DNA from: Candidatus Sulfopaludibacter sp.
GTDB lineage: Bacteria; Acidobacteriota; Terriglobia; Bryobacterales; Bryobacteraceae
DNA: 45,855 bases
Assembly (NCBI GenBank): GCA_031292755.1
Contig: JARLGM010000037.1
Span: 1 to 45,855 of the forward strand
Direction: 5' to 3'
Positions 1-8,369 of this stretch are shown one piece after another. The notes under the pieces were generated by a model. That model searched no databases, was not told where the DNA came from, and worked only from the letters and a program-made list of their open reading frames with translations. The position numbers and the translations under genes are program-made. Every line of letters begins with the position of its first letter. Position 1 is the first letter of the stretch.

Positions 1-271
1 TATTGCGGAACAGCGCGATCAGGATGCCCAGCCCTACGGCGGCCTCGGCCACCGCATCGGTAATGACAAAAATTGCGAAAACCTGCCCCTGCGGATGGTT
101 GGGACCCAGCGCATGGGAGAAGGCCACCAGGTTGATGTTCACGGCATTCAGGATCAGTTCGATGGACATCAGAATGATCACGATATTGCGGCGCGTCAGC
201 ACGCCCACGGTGCCGATGAGCAGCAGGGCCGCGCTCAACACCAGGTAATGAACCGTTGTCACCGGATACAT
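1..271 (-). CDS. nuoK: NADH-quinone oxidoreductase subunit K, 3' end cut by window edge
   Basis: Membrane subunit of respiratory complex I, taking part in proton translocation coupled to quinone reduction. The 90 visible residues begin [10 protein letters not shown] and show three hydrophobic helices. Two membrane glutamates typical of NuoK are visible: Glu38 in [11 protein letters not shown] and Glu76 in [13 protein letters not shown]. The family is about 100 residues, so only about 10 C-terminal residues are missing beyond position 1. The ATG lies 2 bases after the nuoJ stop, as expected for co-translated nuo genes. Identification is by motif and gene order and is secure. Confidence 0.95.
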   Translation of the reverse strand, partial: MYPVTTVHYLVLSAALLLIGTVGVLTRRNIVIILMSIELILNAVNINLVAFSHALGPNHPQGQVFAIFVITDAVAEAAVGLGILIALFRN

Positions 272-273
272 GG

Positions 274-786
274 TCAAATCCTCTTTTTCGCCATTACCAC
301 GCTCCCGACCACCGCCACCAGCAGCAGCAGGGATGCTATCTCAAAGGGCAGCAGATATTCGGAAAACAGGGAATCGCCAATCTGTTCGGTATTTCCCAGT
401 GCGGATGCCACGGCGCCGGCGGCCCCCTCGGCAATGTGGAAAGCGTCCTTGCCGCGATAGAGAAAATAGCCGATCTCGGCGCCCATCGCGGCCACCGCCG
501 CCAGGGCCACCAGCCATTGACGGTTGAATTGCCGCTCCTTAGCCGCCAGGTCCAGGTTCACCAGCATGATCACGAACAGGAACAGCAGCATAATGCCGCC
601 CACGTACAAAACAATCTGTACGGCGAACAGGAACTCCGCCTGTTGCAACAGGTAAAGGCCGGCCACGCCGAGCAGCGACACAATCAACGAAATCGCGCTG
701 TGCACCGCGCTCCGCCGGGTGATGGTCAGAATGCCGCCCAGCAGCACCATCACGGCAAAGATGTAGAACAGAACCGTATCTAGCAT
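274..786 (-). CDS. nuoJ: NADH-quinone oxidoreductase subunit J
   Basis: Membrane subunit of complex I, 170 residues, with five predicted hydrophobic stretches. The conserved NuoJ core is visible: an [26 protein letters not shown] helix follows a loop with [11 protein letters not shown] longer open frame extends upstream, but the start chosen is the ATG ([10 protein letters not shown]) that overlaps the nuoI stop by 7 bases. This gives the normal NuoJ N-terminus directly in the first helix and is the usual coupling in nuo operons. The residues between helices 4 and 5 (about 115-140) form a polar/alanine-rich loop, common in this subunit. Confidence 0.94.
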   Translation of the reverse strand: MLDTVLFYIFAVMVLLGGILTITRRSAVHSAISLIVSLLGVAGLYLLQQAEFLFAVQIVLYVGGIMLLFLFVIMLVNLDLAAKERQFNRQWLVALAAVAAMGAEIGYFLYRGKDAFHIAEGAAGAVASALGNTEQIGDSLFSEYLLPFEIASLLLLVAVVGSVVMAKKRI

Positions 787-1235
787 TTGTATTGCGTCGG
801 CCTGGGGCCTTCCTCCAGCATCTGCCGGTCCCAGATCTGCCCCTCGCGGGTATAAGTCGCCATCTCGAAATCCTGCGTCAACTCCAGCGCGTCCACCGGG
901 CAGGCGTCTTCGCACAACCCGCAGAACATGCACCGCGACGTATCGTAAGTGAATGTGGTCAGTTCTTTGCGCTTGGTCTCTTCATTGCGCTGGCTGGTGA
1001 CCACGATCAGCGTCTCCGGGCAGGCCAGCGCGCACAGGTTGCAGGAAATGCAAAGCGTCTCGCCGTTGTCCGGATTAATATTCAGGCGGGGCGCCCCGCG
1101 ATATCGCTCCGCCACTTTAGGCCGTTCCGCCGGATACTGCTCCGTATAGATGTACTTAGGATTCTGGTTCCGGAACGTAACCCAAAGTCCCTGAAACAGG
1201 TCCACCAGGAATATCTGCTTTAGAAGCTTGCCCAT
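780..1235 (-). CDS. nuoI: NADH-quinone oxidoreductase subunit I (2x[4Fe-4S] ferredoxin subunit)
   Basis: Peripheral-arm subunit of complex I that carries clusters N6a and N6b and passes electrons towards the quinone site. It has 151 residues. Two complete four-cysteine motifs are visible, Cys62/65/68/72 (CISCNLCALACP) and Cys102/105/108/112 (CMFCGLCEDACP). The N-terminal amphipathic segment GKLLKQIFLVDLFQGLWVT is the usual membrane anchor. Its stop overlaps the nuoJ start. Upstream there is no nuoH; instead a 99-bp palindrome separates it from nuoD, so nuoI may need its own ribosome entry or promoter. Confidence 0.96.
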   Translation of the reverse strand: MGKLLKQIFLVDLFQGLWVTFRNQNPKYIYTEQYPAERPKVAERYRGAPRLNINPDNGETLCISCNLCALACPETLIVVTSQRNEETKRKELTTFTYDTSRCMFCGLCEDACPVDALELTQDFEMATYTREGQIWDRQMLEEGPRPTQYKC

Positions 1236-1247
1236 ATAAACCTCTAC

Positions 1248-1346
1248 TCATCGCGGAGACGCGAAGGCGCGGAGGAAGACGCGGAGGAGAAAACCTATCT
1301 TGATTTTCTCCGCGTCTTCCTCAGCGTCTCCGCGCCTCCGCGATGA
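1248..1346. repeat. Long imperfect palindrome between nuoD and nuoI
   Basis: Left arm 1248-1293 and right arm 1304-1346 are reverse complements over about 43-46 bases, with roughly four or five mismatches and one 3-base gap, around a 10-base loop. The arms are built from CGCGGAG and GAAGACGCGGAG blocks. A shorter piece of the same kind lies at 32139-32164. It reads as a dispersed, REP-like intergenic repeat, and transcripts crossing it would form a very stable hairpin between the nuoD and nuoI messages. There is no T-run, so it is not a classic terminator. Confidence 0.85.
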
Positions 1347-1360
1347 ATGGAATCTCTCGC

Positions 1361-2473
1361 TCATCTGTCGATCTCGCCCAAGACGATATCCAGCGTTCCG
1401 ATTACCGCGACCACGTCCGCCACCAGCCCGCCGCGGATCATGCGGTCCAGGGCCTGGAGGTTCACGAACGATGGCGGGCGGACCCGGCAGCGATACGGCT
1501 GGGTGGAACCGTCGCTCACCACGTAATAACCCAGTTCGCCTTTGGGAGCTTCAATCGAAACATACGCCTCACCTACCGGCGGCTTGATCACCTTGCCTAC
1601 CTTGCCCATGATGGGCCCTTCCGGAATGGCGGCCACAGCCTGGCGCATGATCCGCGTGGACTGCCGCATCTCTTCCATGCGGACTACGTACCGGTCGTAG
1701 GTGTCGCCGTTTTCGCGGGTGGGGATTTCGAAGTCGTACTTTTCGTAGCCGGAATAGGGCTGTGCCTTTCGCAGGTCCCATTTCACGCCCGCGGCGCGCA
1801 GCACCGGGCCGGTCACGCCATACTCCTTGCACTCTTCGGCGGACAGGATTCCCACATCCTTCAACCGCCCCACCCAGATGCGATTGTTGGTGAGCAGTTC
1901 TTCGTATTCGTCCACCTTGGGCACGAACATGTCGCAGAACTGCATCACGTCCTGCTCGAACCCGTCATAGGTTTCGTACAGCAACCCGCCAATGCGGAAA
2001 GCGTGGGTGGTGAGGCGCGCGCCGCAGTATTTCTCGAAAATCTTGAGCGCCTCTTCCCGTTCGCGCAGGCAATAGAAAACCGGCGTGATGGCGCCGATAT
2101 CCAGCGCGTGCGTGCCCAGCCACAGCAGATGGCTGGCGATGCGGTTCAGTTCCGTGAGAATCACCCGGACCGCCTGGGCCCGCGGCGGCGCTTCCACGTT
2201 CAGCAGTTTCTCTACCGCCAGGCAGTAGCCCAGGCCGTTGGAGACCGCGGCCACGTAGTCCATGCGGTCCACGTAGGGGTTGAACTGCGCGTACGTCCGG
2301 TTCTCCGCGATCTTTTCCACGCCGCGATGCAGGTATCCGATGATGCATTCCGTACCCAGCACCTTCTCGCCGTCCAATTTGAGTATGACGCGCAGCACGC
2401 CGTGCGTGGAGGGGTGCTGCGGGCCCATGTTCAGTACTAATTCAGTGGAATCTAAAAATGTCGAGTCCGGCAT
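1361..2473 (-). CDS. nuoD: NADH-quinone oxidoreductase subunit D (49-kDa subunit)
   Basis: Hydrophilic subunit of complex I lining the quinone-binding site, related to the large subunit of NiFe hydrogenases. The 370 residues include the N-terminal [14 protein letters not shown] signature, [23 protein letters not shown] and a C-terminal [18 protein letters not shown] with [12 protein letters not shown] at the very end. The open frame extends 50 codons further upstream through nuoC, but the start chosen is the ATG ([15 protein letters not shown]) 7 bases after the nuoC stop. NuoC and NuoD are adjacent but separate here, unlike the fused NuoCD of enterobacteria. Confidence 0.96.
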   Translation of the reverse strand: MPDSTFLDSTELVLNMGPQHPSTHGVLRVILKLDGEKVLGTECIIGYLHRGVEKIAENRTYAQFNPYVDRMDYVAAVSNGLGYCLAVEKLLNVEAPPRAQAVRVILTELNRIASHLLWLGTHALDIGAITPVFYCLREREEALKIFEKYCGARLTTHAFRIGGLLYETYDGFEQDVMQFCDMFVPKVDEYEELLTNNRIWVGRLKDVGILSAEECKEYGVTGPVLRAAGVKWDLRKAQPYSGYEKYDFEIPTRENGDTYDRYVVRMEEMRQSTRIMRQAVAAIPEGPIMGKVGKVIKPPVGEAYVSIEAPKGELGYYVVSDGSTQPYRCRVRPPSFVNLQALDRMIRGGLVADVVAVIGTLDIVLGEIDR

Positions 2474-2480
2474 ACTGTCG

Positions 2481-3146
2481 TCACTGGCCGCTTTCGATAC
2501 TGAGGTTTTCCTGCACCCAGCGCTGGTCCTGCTGAAGAATTCCGTATTCCTTGCGCAGCGGATATCCCTGCCATTCCTCGGGCAGCAGAATCCGCCGCAT
2601 ATCCGGATGACCGGCGAACTCAATCCCGAACATATCGAACACTTCCCGTTCCAGCCAGTTGGCCGTCAGGTGCACGCCCACCGCGGTCTCCGGCTTAAAG
2701 CCGTCGGCGATGAAGGTCTTGATGCGCACCCGTTCATTGCGCGCGAAGCTGTACACGATGTAAACCAGGTCGAACCGTTCGGCGCGCTTGGGCCAATCCA
2801 CCGCCGTGATATCCACCAGGTAGTCGAAGTCCAGTTCCAGCTTCAGGTACTCCAATACCGGAATCGCGGCCTCCGGTTTGGCGACAACAAAGTTTTGCCC
2901 CAGGTAGGTGGAGGTCTCGCTGATTCGATCGCCGAACCTGTCCTTGACTTCACGGGCCAGGTCGCTGTCCCAGGGCACGGCTGCCATGGTCGCGGGCGGC
3001 TTTGGCGGGGCTGCATGCCCTGCCGCGGCCGGCTTTGGAGGAGCCGCTTTCGCGGCATCGGCGGCTGGTTTGGCCGGTGGCTTCTGTGCCTCTCCCCCTG
3101 CGGGCAGAGGCGCCTCCGAGCCGCCAGGCTTTTGCTCGTCAGCCAT
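2481..3146 (-). CDS. nuoC: NADH-quinone oxidoreductase subunit C (30-kDa) with long Ala/Pro/Lys N-terminal tail
   Basis: Hydrophilic complex I subunit that pairs with NuoD. Residues from about 56 to 221 form the conserved domain, with [21 protein letters not shown], the signature region around [22 protein letters not shown] and a C-terminal [15 protein letters not shown]. Residues 1-55 are a low-complexity tail of alanine, proline and lysine ([20 protein letters not shown]) that is not part of the canonical fold. An AGGAG sits 5 bases before the ATG and supports this start, so the tail should be translated. This is the first gene of the visible operon; nuoA and nuoB are not upstream. Confidence 0.94.
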   Translation of the reverse strand: MADEQKPGGSEAPLPAGGEAQKPPAKPAADAAKAAPPKPAAAGHAAPPKPPATMAAVPWDSDLAREVKDRFGDRISETSTYLGQNFVVAKPEAAIPVLEYLKLELDFDYLVDITAVDWPKRAERFDLVYIVYSFARNERVRIKTFIADGFKPETAVGVHLTANWLEREVFDMFGIEFAGHPDMRRILLPEEWQGYPLRKEYGILQQDQRWVQENLSIESGQ

Positions 3147-3171
3147 TCAATCTCCTATATGAAGACTCCTA

Positions 3172-3200
3172 CACTTATCACTTGCGGGAACAAGTGTCAA
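3172..3200 (-). promoter_or_regulatory. Probable sigma-70 promoter with inverted repeat upstream of nuoC
   Basis: On the minus strand a perfect -35 TTGACA (3200-3195) is followed 17 bases later by TAAGTG (3177-3172). Between them lies a perfect 6-base inverted repeat, CACTTG (3179-3184) and CAAGTG (3191-3196) on the plus strand with a 6-base spacer. A repressor bound there would cover the promoter core. The promoter points into nuoC, whose ATG is 26 bases downstream of the -10. Confidence 0.5.
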
Positions 3201-3347
3201 ATTGTCCAACACACCCATGGGGATACGTAACATTTTCGGATGTGTGTGTTTTCTTTCGAGAGTGAAATTACAGACGAGGCAGGTCCTGATGGACCACAAT
3301 CCCGTGCGAGTGGGTGCCCCGCCCTGGATCGCGTACGCACGCGGAAG

Positions 3348-3567
3348 GTGGAAACCGTTTTCGAGACTCACGCCGGGGAGATCGACGTGGTTCTGACCGA
3401 TATCGTAATGCCCGGGAAGAGCGGCCTGGAACTGGCCGGGCGCTTCCGCCTGATGCTTCCAAAAAGGTCCTGCCTAAACCCCGCCTAAACCGCTCCGCCC
3501 CGGTCTGCTGGCCGCCAAGCTTCGGGAAGCACTGGATCGGTCATCCCGACCGTTTAACCCCCGTTAA
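3348..3567 (+). pseudogene. Remnant of a response-regulator receiver (REC) domain, frameshifted
   Basis: Three reading frames each hold a piece of one receiver domain, in the right order. Frame 3 from 3348 gives [18 protein letters not shown] and [15 protein letters not shown], with the phosphoacceptor Asp at 3399. Frame 2 near 3460-3480 gives KKVLPKP, the conserved Lys-Pro of strand 5. Frame 1 from 3505 gives [20 protein letters not shown] and a stop at 3565. The strand 4 region (usually a SGY-like motif) is deleted. The piece resembles the C-terminal receiver of hybrid histidine kinases. No intact kinase remains nearby. This accounts for much of the 485-base gap between nuoC and the radical SAM gene; the rest (about 3201-3347) shows nothing recognisable. 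Confidence 0.7.
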
Positions 3568-3606
3568 GCCCCAATCACCCGCGAACTCTCGCAATAATCC
3601 AGGATT

Positions 3607-3624
3607 GTGCTGTAATATAAGCAC
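3607..3624 (+). promoter_or_regulatory. Possible promoter/operator of the radical SAM gene
   Basis: GTGCT (3607-3611) and AGCAC (3620-3624) form a perfect 5-base inverted repeat around an AT-rich centre that contains TAATAT (3613-3618), a fair -10 hexamer. The radical SAM ATG follows 8 bases later, so the message would have a very short leader. No convincing -35 was found, so this is tentative. Confidence 0.3.
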
Positions 3625-3631
3625 TTCCACG

Positions 3632-4657
3632 ATGGCTGACTCCGCTAAAAAGTTGCGTAGAGCATGGAAAGCCGTATCCCGGCGGGTGCGCGAACTGCGC
3701 ATGATCGCCCGCGGGCTGGTATCCAGGGACCATACCATTCTGGTTCACATCATTCCCATGCGCCGCTGCAACCTGGCCTGCGAGTATTGCAACGAGTTTG
3801 ACGACCACTCCAAGCCCGTGCCGCTCGACACCATGCGGCAACGGTTGGATCACCTGGCCGGCCTGGGCACCAACGTCATTACCATTTCAGGCGGCGAGCC
3901 TCTGCTGCATCCGGATCTGGACGACATCATCGCGTACGTCCGCAAGCGCGGCATGATCGCCGGCATGATCACTAACGGGTACCTGCTGACGGCCGATCGG
4001 ATCAAGCGGCTGAACCGCGCCGGCCTGGATCACTTGCAGATCTCGATCGACAACGTGATGCCCGACGAGGTATCGAAGAAGAGCCTCAAGGTGCTCGACA
4101 AGAAACTGCAACTGCTGGCCGAACATGCCGATTTTCACGTGAACATCAACTCCGTGGTGGGCGGTGGCATTCGTCATCCCAAGGATGCCCTGGCGGTTGG
4201 CAGGCGCGCCCTGGAACTGGGCTTCACTTCCACGGTGGGGATCATCCACGATGGCGAGGGCCAGTTGCAGCCTCTTCAACAGGAAGAGCGCGAAGTGTAT
4301 ACCACCATGCGCTCGATGGAGAAGAGCAGCTACGCGCGCATCAACGGCTTCCAGGACAACATCGCCCACGGCAAGGAAAACAACTGGCGCTGCCGCGCCG
4401 GGTCGCGGTACCTCTACATCTGCGAGGATGGCCTGGTACACTACTGCTCCCAGCAGCGCGGCTATCCCGGGAAGCCTCTGCTGAGCTACACGCGTGACGA
4501 CGTACGGCGCGAGTACCGCACCGCCAAGAGTTGCGCCCCGCGCTGCACGGTGGCGTGCGTCCACCAGGTATCGACCATCGACTTCTGGCGCGGCCGGCAG
4601 GATTTACAATCGCACGTGCAGGACCAGCAGCCGCAGGGGCTAGTCCAGCTTCGCTGA
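3632..4657 (+). CDS. Radical SAM protein with C-terminal cysteine cluster (SPASM-like)
   Basis: A 341-residue radical SAM enzyme that should cleave S-adenosylmethionine at a [4Fe-4S] cluster to start radical chemistry; the substrate is unknown. The cluster motif CNLACEYC is at Cys46/50/53. [12 protein letters not shown] follows (the SAM-binding GGE), and ITNGYLL and LQISID mark later strands of the barrel. The C-terminal third has six further cysteines ([24 protein letters not shown]), suggesting an auxiliary iron-sulfur site as in SPASM/twitch proteins. The open frame extends upstream through the receiver-domain remnant, but [13 protein letters not shown] at 3632 is the first sensible start; the basic N-terminus is lineage-like. 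The gene stands alone, convergent with pnp. Confidence 0.85.
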   Translation: MADSAKKLRRAWKAVSRRVRELRMIARGLVSRDHTILVHIIPMRRCNLACEYCNEFDDHSKPVPLDTMRQRLDHLAGLGTNVITISGGEPLLHPDLDDIIAYVRKRGMIAGMITNGYLLTADRIKRLNRAGLDHLQISIDNVMPDEVSKKSLKVLDKKLQLLAEHADFHVNINSVVGGGIRHPKDALAVGRRALELGFTSTVGIIHDGEGQLQPLQQEEREVYTTMRSMEKSSYARINGFQDNIAHGKENNWRCRAGSRYLYICEDGLVHYCSQQRGYPGKPLLSYTRDDVRREYRTAKSCAPRCTVACVHQVSTIDFWRGRQDLQSHVQDQQPQGLVQLR

Positions 4658-4732
4658 ACGGATCCCGGCCTGTCCGGTTACGACGGATTTCGCCCGGTTG
4701 GCCCGGTCGGCGGGCCGCTAATCTAAGAGGGG

Positions 4733-4754
4733 GGACAGGCCTGGAGGCCTGTCC
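4733..4754. repeat. Perfect 9-bp hairpin at the end of pnp (dispersed repeat)
   Basis: GGACAGGCC, loop TGGA, GGCCTGTCC is a perfect 9-base stem whose last base touches the pnp stop codon. A related hairpin lies at 11173-11192. There is no T-run on either side, so it is better read as a small dispersed intergenic repeat that may protect the pnp or radical SAM message 3' end than as an intrinsic terminator. Confidence 0.6.
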
Positions 4755-6865
4755 TACGCCTGCGGCTTGGCCTTGGCCAGCTTTTCGCGCTGTTCCTTGA
4801 GTACGGCCTTGCGGCTGAGCTTGATTTTGTTGCCTTCCAGCGCCAGCACCTTTACCAGGATCTGGTCGCCTTCCTTCAACTCGTCACGCACGTCGCGGAT
4901 GCGATTTTCGGCGATCTCACTGATGTGCAGCAGACCGTCGGTGCCCGGGAAGATTTCGACGAACGCGCCGAACTCCACCAACCGCACCACCTTGCCCAAG
5001 TAGATCTTTCCGACCTCGGCCGTGGCCGTAATATCGGTGATGATCTGGATCGCCTTGTTGGCGGATGCTTCGTCGGCCGAAGCTACGTGAACGGTCCCAT
5101 CGTCTTCGACATCGATCTTGACGCCGGTCTGTTCGATGATCCCGCGGATCACCTTGCCTCCCGGTCCGATGACGTCTCGAATCTTATCGGTGGGAATGTG
5201 GAGGGTGTAAATACGGGGCGCGTACTGCGAGATGGCTGTCCTGGCCGCCGGCACCGCCTCGTACATCTTGTCGAGGATGTGGAGCCGTCCGCGCCGCGCC
5301 TGATCGAGCGCTTCCTTCATGATCGCGATGGTCACGGCCGGGACCTTGATATCCATCTGCAGCCCGGTGATGCCCTCTCGCGTTCCGGCGACTTTGAAAT
5401 CCATGTCGCCGTAATGATCTTCCGCGCCGGCGATGTCGGTCAGGATGGCATAATCCTTGCCTTCCAGCACCAGTCCCATGGCGATACCGCCCACATGAGC
5501 GGCCAGCGGCGCGCCCGCATCCATCAGCGCCAGGGAAGCGCCGCAGACCGTCGCCTGCGAACTGGAACCGTTCGATTCCAGAATGTCGCTGACCACGCGC
5601 ATGGTGTAGGGGAAAACGTCTTCGGTCGGAATCATCGCCGAAAGCGACCGTTCCGCCAGTGCCCCATGGCCAATCTCGCGGCGGCCCGGCCCGCGCATGA
5701 AGCCGACTTCGCCCACGCTGAACGGCGGGAAATTGTAGTGCAGCATGAAGCGCTTGGAGGCTTCACCCGGCTCCAGCAGTTCGATCCGCTGCTCGTCATC
5801 CTTGGTCCCCAGGGTCACCGTGACCAGCGCCTGGGTTTCGCCGCGGGTAAATAGCGCCGAACCATGGGTGCGCGGCAGAACTCCGGTTTCGATGGTGATC
5901 TTACGGACCTGGTCGAACGCCCGGCCATCCGGACGGCGACGATCCTTCAACATTTCATCGCGGAAGATGCGTTCCTTCAGGGCGTCATAGCACTTGCCCG
6001 TCATTTCCCGGTTCTCTTCCGGCTGCGATTCCAGAATCTTCTTCTTGAGCTCGTCCACCGCGGCGTAGCTTTCGATCTTCTCGCGGTCCTCGGTGCGGAG
6101 GGCCTCGGCCAGCTCGGCGCGGAACTCTTTGGAGATCTGATCGTAAATAGCCTGGTCCAGAACCGGAGGAGCGAATTCGCGTTTCTTCTTGCCGGCCACT
6201 TTGACCAGTTCGCGGATTCCGGCGGCGATCTTCCGGCAGCATTCATGGCCGAATTCAATCGCGCCCAGAACCTCCGCCTCAGACACCTGTTGCGCGCCCG
6301 CCTCTACCATCACGATGCCTTCTTCACTGCCGGCCACGACGATATTCAGCTTGGACTCGCGCCCTTCGGTGTAAGAGGGGTTCGCAATATAATGGCCGTC
6401 TTTCATGCCGACGCGCACGCCGCCCAGGACGTACGGAAAGGGAATGTCGGAAATAGCCAGTGCGGCGCCCGCGCCGGCAATTGCCAGCGAGTTCGGATCC
6501 TGCTCCGGATCCGCCGACATAACCATGGCGATGATCTGCGTCTCATGCATGAACCCGTCCGGGAACAAAGGGCGAATGGGACGATCGATCAGGCGGCTGG
6601 TGAGAACTTCTTTTTCGGAGGGACGTCCCTCCCGTTTGATAAACCCGCCCGGAATCTTTCCGGCGGAGTATGTGTATTCCCGATAATCCACCGTGAGCGG
6701 AAAAAATCCAGCTCCGGGTTTGGCCTGATTGGCCATACAAGCGGTGACCATAACAACGGCGTCACCGGACCGAACGACGACCGCGCCGTTCGCCTGCTTG
6801 GCCATCTTACCCGTTTCCAGGGTAATCTTCCGGCCACCCAGGTCAATTTCAACTGTGTGCGACAT
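4754..6865 (-). CDS. pnp: Polyribonucleotide nucleotidyltransferase (PNPase)
   Basis: Phosphorolytic 3'-5' exoribonuclease that degrades RNA with inorganic phosphate and can add tails. The 703 residues carry two RNase PH domains (about 1-230 and 310-545), with GKIPGGFIKREGRPSEKE, LIDRPIRPLFP and FNFPP-like NFPPFSVGEVGFMRGPGRREIGHG. A KH domain follows with the VIGPGGKVIRGI loop, then an S1 domain at about 620-690 (YLGKVVRLVEFGAFVEI, GLLHISEI). This is the full canonical length. GGAGG lies 10 bases before the ATG. It follows rpsO on the same strand with a 201-base leader holding a strong hairpin, the conserved rpsO-pnp arrangement. Confidence 0.98.
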   Translation of the reverse strand: MSHTVEIDLGGRKITLETGKMAKQANGAVVVRSGDAVVMVTACMANQAKPGAGFFPLTVDYREYTYSAGKIPGGFIKREGRPSEKEVLTSRLIDRPIRPLFPDGFMHETQIIAMVMSADPEQDPNSLAIAGAGAALAISDIPFPYVLGGVRVGMKDGHYIANPSYTEGRESKLNIVVAGSEEGIVMVEAGAQQVSEAEVLGAIEFGHECCRKIAAGIRELVKVAGKKKREFAPPVLDQAIYDQISKEFRAELAEALRTEDREKIESYAAVDELKKKILESQPEENREMTGKCYDALKERIFRDEMLKDRRRPDGRAFDQVRKITIETGVLPRTHGSALFTRGETQALVTVTLGTKDDEQRIELLEPGEASKRFMLHYNFPPFSVGEVGFMRGPGRREIGHGALAERSLSAMIPTEDVFPYTMRVVSDILESNGSSSQATVCGASLALMDAGAPLAAHVGGIAMGLVLEGKDYAILTDIAGAEDHYGDMDFKVAGTREGITGLQMDIKVPAVTIAIMKEALDQARRGRLHILDKMYEAVPAARTAISQYAPRIYTLHIPTDKIRDVIGPGGKVIRGIIEQTGVKIDVEDDGTVHVASADEASANKAIQIITDITATAEVGKIYLGKVVRLVEFGAFVEIFPGTDGLLHISEIAENRIRDVRDELKEGDQILVKVLALEGNKIKLSRKAVLKEQREKLAKAKPQA

Positions 6866-6883
6866 TTTCTAAAATCCTCCAAC

Positions 6884-6904
6884 GGCCGGGAACCGGTCCC
6901 GGCC
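6884..6904 (-). promoter_or_regulatory. Hairpin in the pnp leader next to its ribosome-binding site
   Basis: GGCCGGGA, loop ACCGG, TCCCGGCC gives a perfect 8-base stem ending 3 bases from the pnp Shine-Dalgarno GGAGG. In enterobacteria the rpsO-pnp leader hairpin is cut by RNase III and PNPase represses its own translation. That this hairpin serves the same purpose is inference from position only. Confidence 0.45.
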
Positions 6905-7066
6905 AGTCACGAATGGGCGACCGTTCAGATCGCCGTTCGAGAGTGGAGTTGACAGGATGAAAGCCAGCTACAGCAGGGCTCCGAACCCAACCGTCGCGGA
7001 CCAATTTGGCATGAATTCGAAAGCACCCGCAGTTCTACGGAACCAGGGCTGCCTCCGACGAATGGA

Positions 7067-7336
7067 CTAGCGGCGAATGCCCAAACGTGACAGTATAGCC
7101 TTATAACGCTCTGGATCCGTATCGCGCAGGTAAGTCAGAAGCCGGCGACGCTTGGCGACCAGGGTCAGCAACCCTTTGGTGGAGCTGTGGTCCTTTTTGT
7201 GCGTCTGGAGGTGCCCCGTAAGCATCGTGATTCGCGAGCTTAACAGAGCAATCTGTACTTCTGGCGACCCGGTGTCGGTTTTGTGGCGCTGATTTGTGGA
7301 AAAAATCTGCCGCTTTGTTTCAATCGCCAGTGCCAT
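7067..7336 (-). CDS. rpsO: 30S ribosomal protein S15
   Basis: Primary 16S rRNA-binding protein of the small subunit platform. It has 89 residues, exactly the family length, with the signature [48 protein letters not shown] and C-terminal [18 protein letters not shown] lies 12-13 bases before the ATG. Located directly upstream of pnp on the same strand, the near-universal arrangement in bacteria. Confidence 0.98.
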   Translation of the reverse strand: MALAIETKRQIFSTNQRHKTDTGSPEVQIALLSSRITMLTGHLQTHKKDHSSTKGLLTLVAKRRRLLTYLRDTDPERYKAILSRLGIRR

Positions 7337-7387
7337 TCTAGGGGTAATGCTCCTTGTCTTCTCTTAATCTCGTTTTGGTACTTAAAT

Positions 7388-7396
7388 AGCATAGCA
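7388..7396 (-). promoter_or_regulatory. Possible extended -10 of the rpsO promoter
   Basis: On the minus strand TGC-TATGCT reads as an extended -10 element, about 52 bases upstream of the rpsO ATG. No good -35 is visible at the matching distance, which is acceptable for extended -10 promoters. Tentative. Confidence 0.35.
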
Positions 7397-7422
7397 CACG
7401 TATACGGACTCTGTGGGCGAGC

Positions 7423-7893
7423 TCAAAACACCTGAAAACAGTACACCTGTTGGGAAGCGTCACCGCTCAATACGTACTCCCCGGCCTCCAGCGGATCAGA
7501 AACCGCGATCCGGCACAAACCGTCGGCAGTCAACCGGGTAACCTCCAGATGCAGGACATCCGGGGGATTCGCCCCACCCACCACATACTCCCGGTGTCCT
7601 TCCTTCGCTTCCATTTTGTACAACTGGAGATGCTCCGGCGCCACCTTCTGCACTTTGAGAATGAAAATGGGTAGGGAGATCGGCGTCTTTACGGACGAGG
7701 CGGCGCCTTCGATCAGGAAGCGTGTACCGCTGCCGGCCTTCTCTGCGCGCACGTCCGCAGTCTCCATCGGGATCAGCGTGGCTGCCTGTTTGATGTACGG
7801 AAGGTCCGGCTTGGACGGCAGCGGGCCGTCGTATTTCTGCGCGCTCGCACACACGGCCACGCCGATTGCGATCATCCACAGCCGATGCAGCAT
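7423..7893 (-). CDS. Exported hypothetical protein
   Basis: I do not recognise this family. The 156 residues begin with a signal peptide, MLHRLWMIAIGVAVCASA, with likely cleavage before QKYDGPLPSKPD. The rest is a soluble beta-rich domain with no catalytic motif: SLPIFILKVQKVAPEHLQLYK and EYVLSGDASQQVYCFQVF suggest strands. Two cysteines (LCRIAV and VYCFQV) could pair after export. It stands between rpsO and the divergent apaG and shows no operon partner. Likely an Acidobacteriota lineage-specific periplasmic protein. Confidence 0.7.
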   Translation of the reverse strand: MLHRLWMIAIGVAVCASAQKYDGPLPSKPDLPYIKQAATLIPMETADVRAEKAGSGTRFLIEGAASSVKTPISLPIFILKVQKVAPEHLQLYKMEAKEGHREYVVGGANPPDVLHLEVTRLTADGLCRIAVSDPLEAGEYVLSGDASQQVYCFQVF

Positions 7894-7942
7894 GGAATCG
7901 GTTCCATTCTACTCCCACGGCCTTGCTATGATAAGCACACCT

Positions 7943-8356
7943 ATGTCTGAGCTGCGATCAGACCTTGCCCCTATGTCGGAGGCTGTCACCGGCGGAATCC
8001 GCGTCGAGGTTCTGGCCCGTCACGCTCCGGAGAATTCCCGCCCGCAAGAGGGCGAATGGGTTTTTCAATACACGGTGCGTATTACCAATCTGGGCAGCGA
8101 CACGGTGCAACTGCTGAGCCGGCACTGGATCATCACCGATGCGCTGGAGCACGTAGAGGAAGTGCGCGGACAAGGCGTAGTTGGGGAGCAACCCGTGCTC
8201 GCCCCCGGCGAATCGTTCAAATACTCGTCGTGGTGCCCGCTGAAGACGCCCACCGGCATGATGCAGGGAACTTACCGGATGAGCAGGCCTTCAGGCGAGC
8301 AGTTCGATATCGAGATTGCACCGTTCGGGTTGAAGGCGCGTTACACGATTCATTAG
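7943..8356 (+). CDS. apaG: ApaG family protein (Co2+/Mg2+ efflux protein ApaG)
   Basis: A single-domain fibronectin-III-like protein of uncertain role, linked genetically to Co2+ resistance and Ap4A metabolism in enterobacteria. The conserved body is clear: FQYTVRITNLGSDTVQLLSRHWIITDA, then the GQGVVGEQPVLAPGESFKY motif, MQGTYRM and a C-terminal FGLKARYTIH. Two starts are possible, ATG at 7943 (137 residues) and ATG at 7973 (127 residues, closest to the 125 of E. coli). Neither has a strong Shine-Dalgarno. The longer form is listed, but the shorter one may be correct. Confidence 0.9.
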   Translation: MSELRSDLAPMSEAVTGGIRVEVLARHAPENSRPQEGEWVFQYTVRITNLGSDTVQLLSRHWIITDALEHVEEVRGQGVVGEQPVLAPGESFKYSSWCPLKTPTGMMQGTYRMSRPSGEQFDIEIAPFGLKARYTIH

Positions 8357-8369
8357 AGCGAACACTCGC

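Noticed and set aside
3147..3371. A 74-codon minus-strand frame upstream of nuoC
   Set aside because: It covers the nuoC promoter and part of the receiver-domain remnant and has no ribosome-binding site or recognisable domain.
4733..4754. The hairpin after pnp as a Rho-independent terminator
   Set aside because: Neither strand has a T-run after the stem, and a related hairpin occurs elsewhere between genes.
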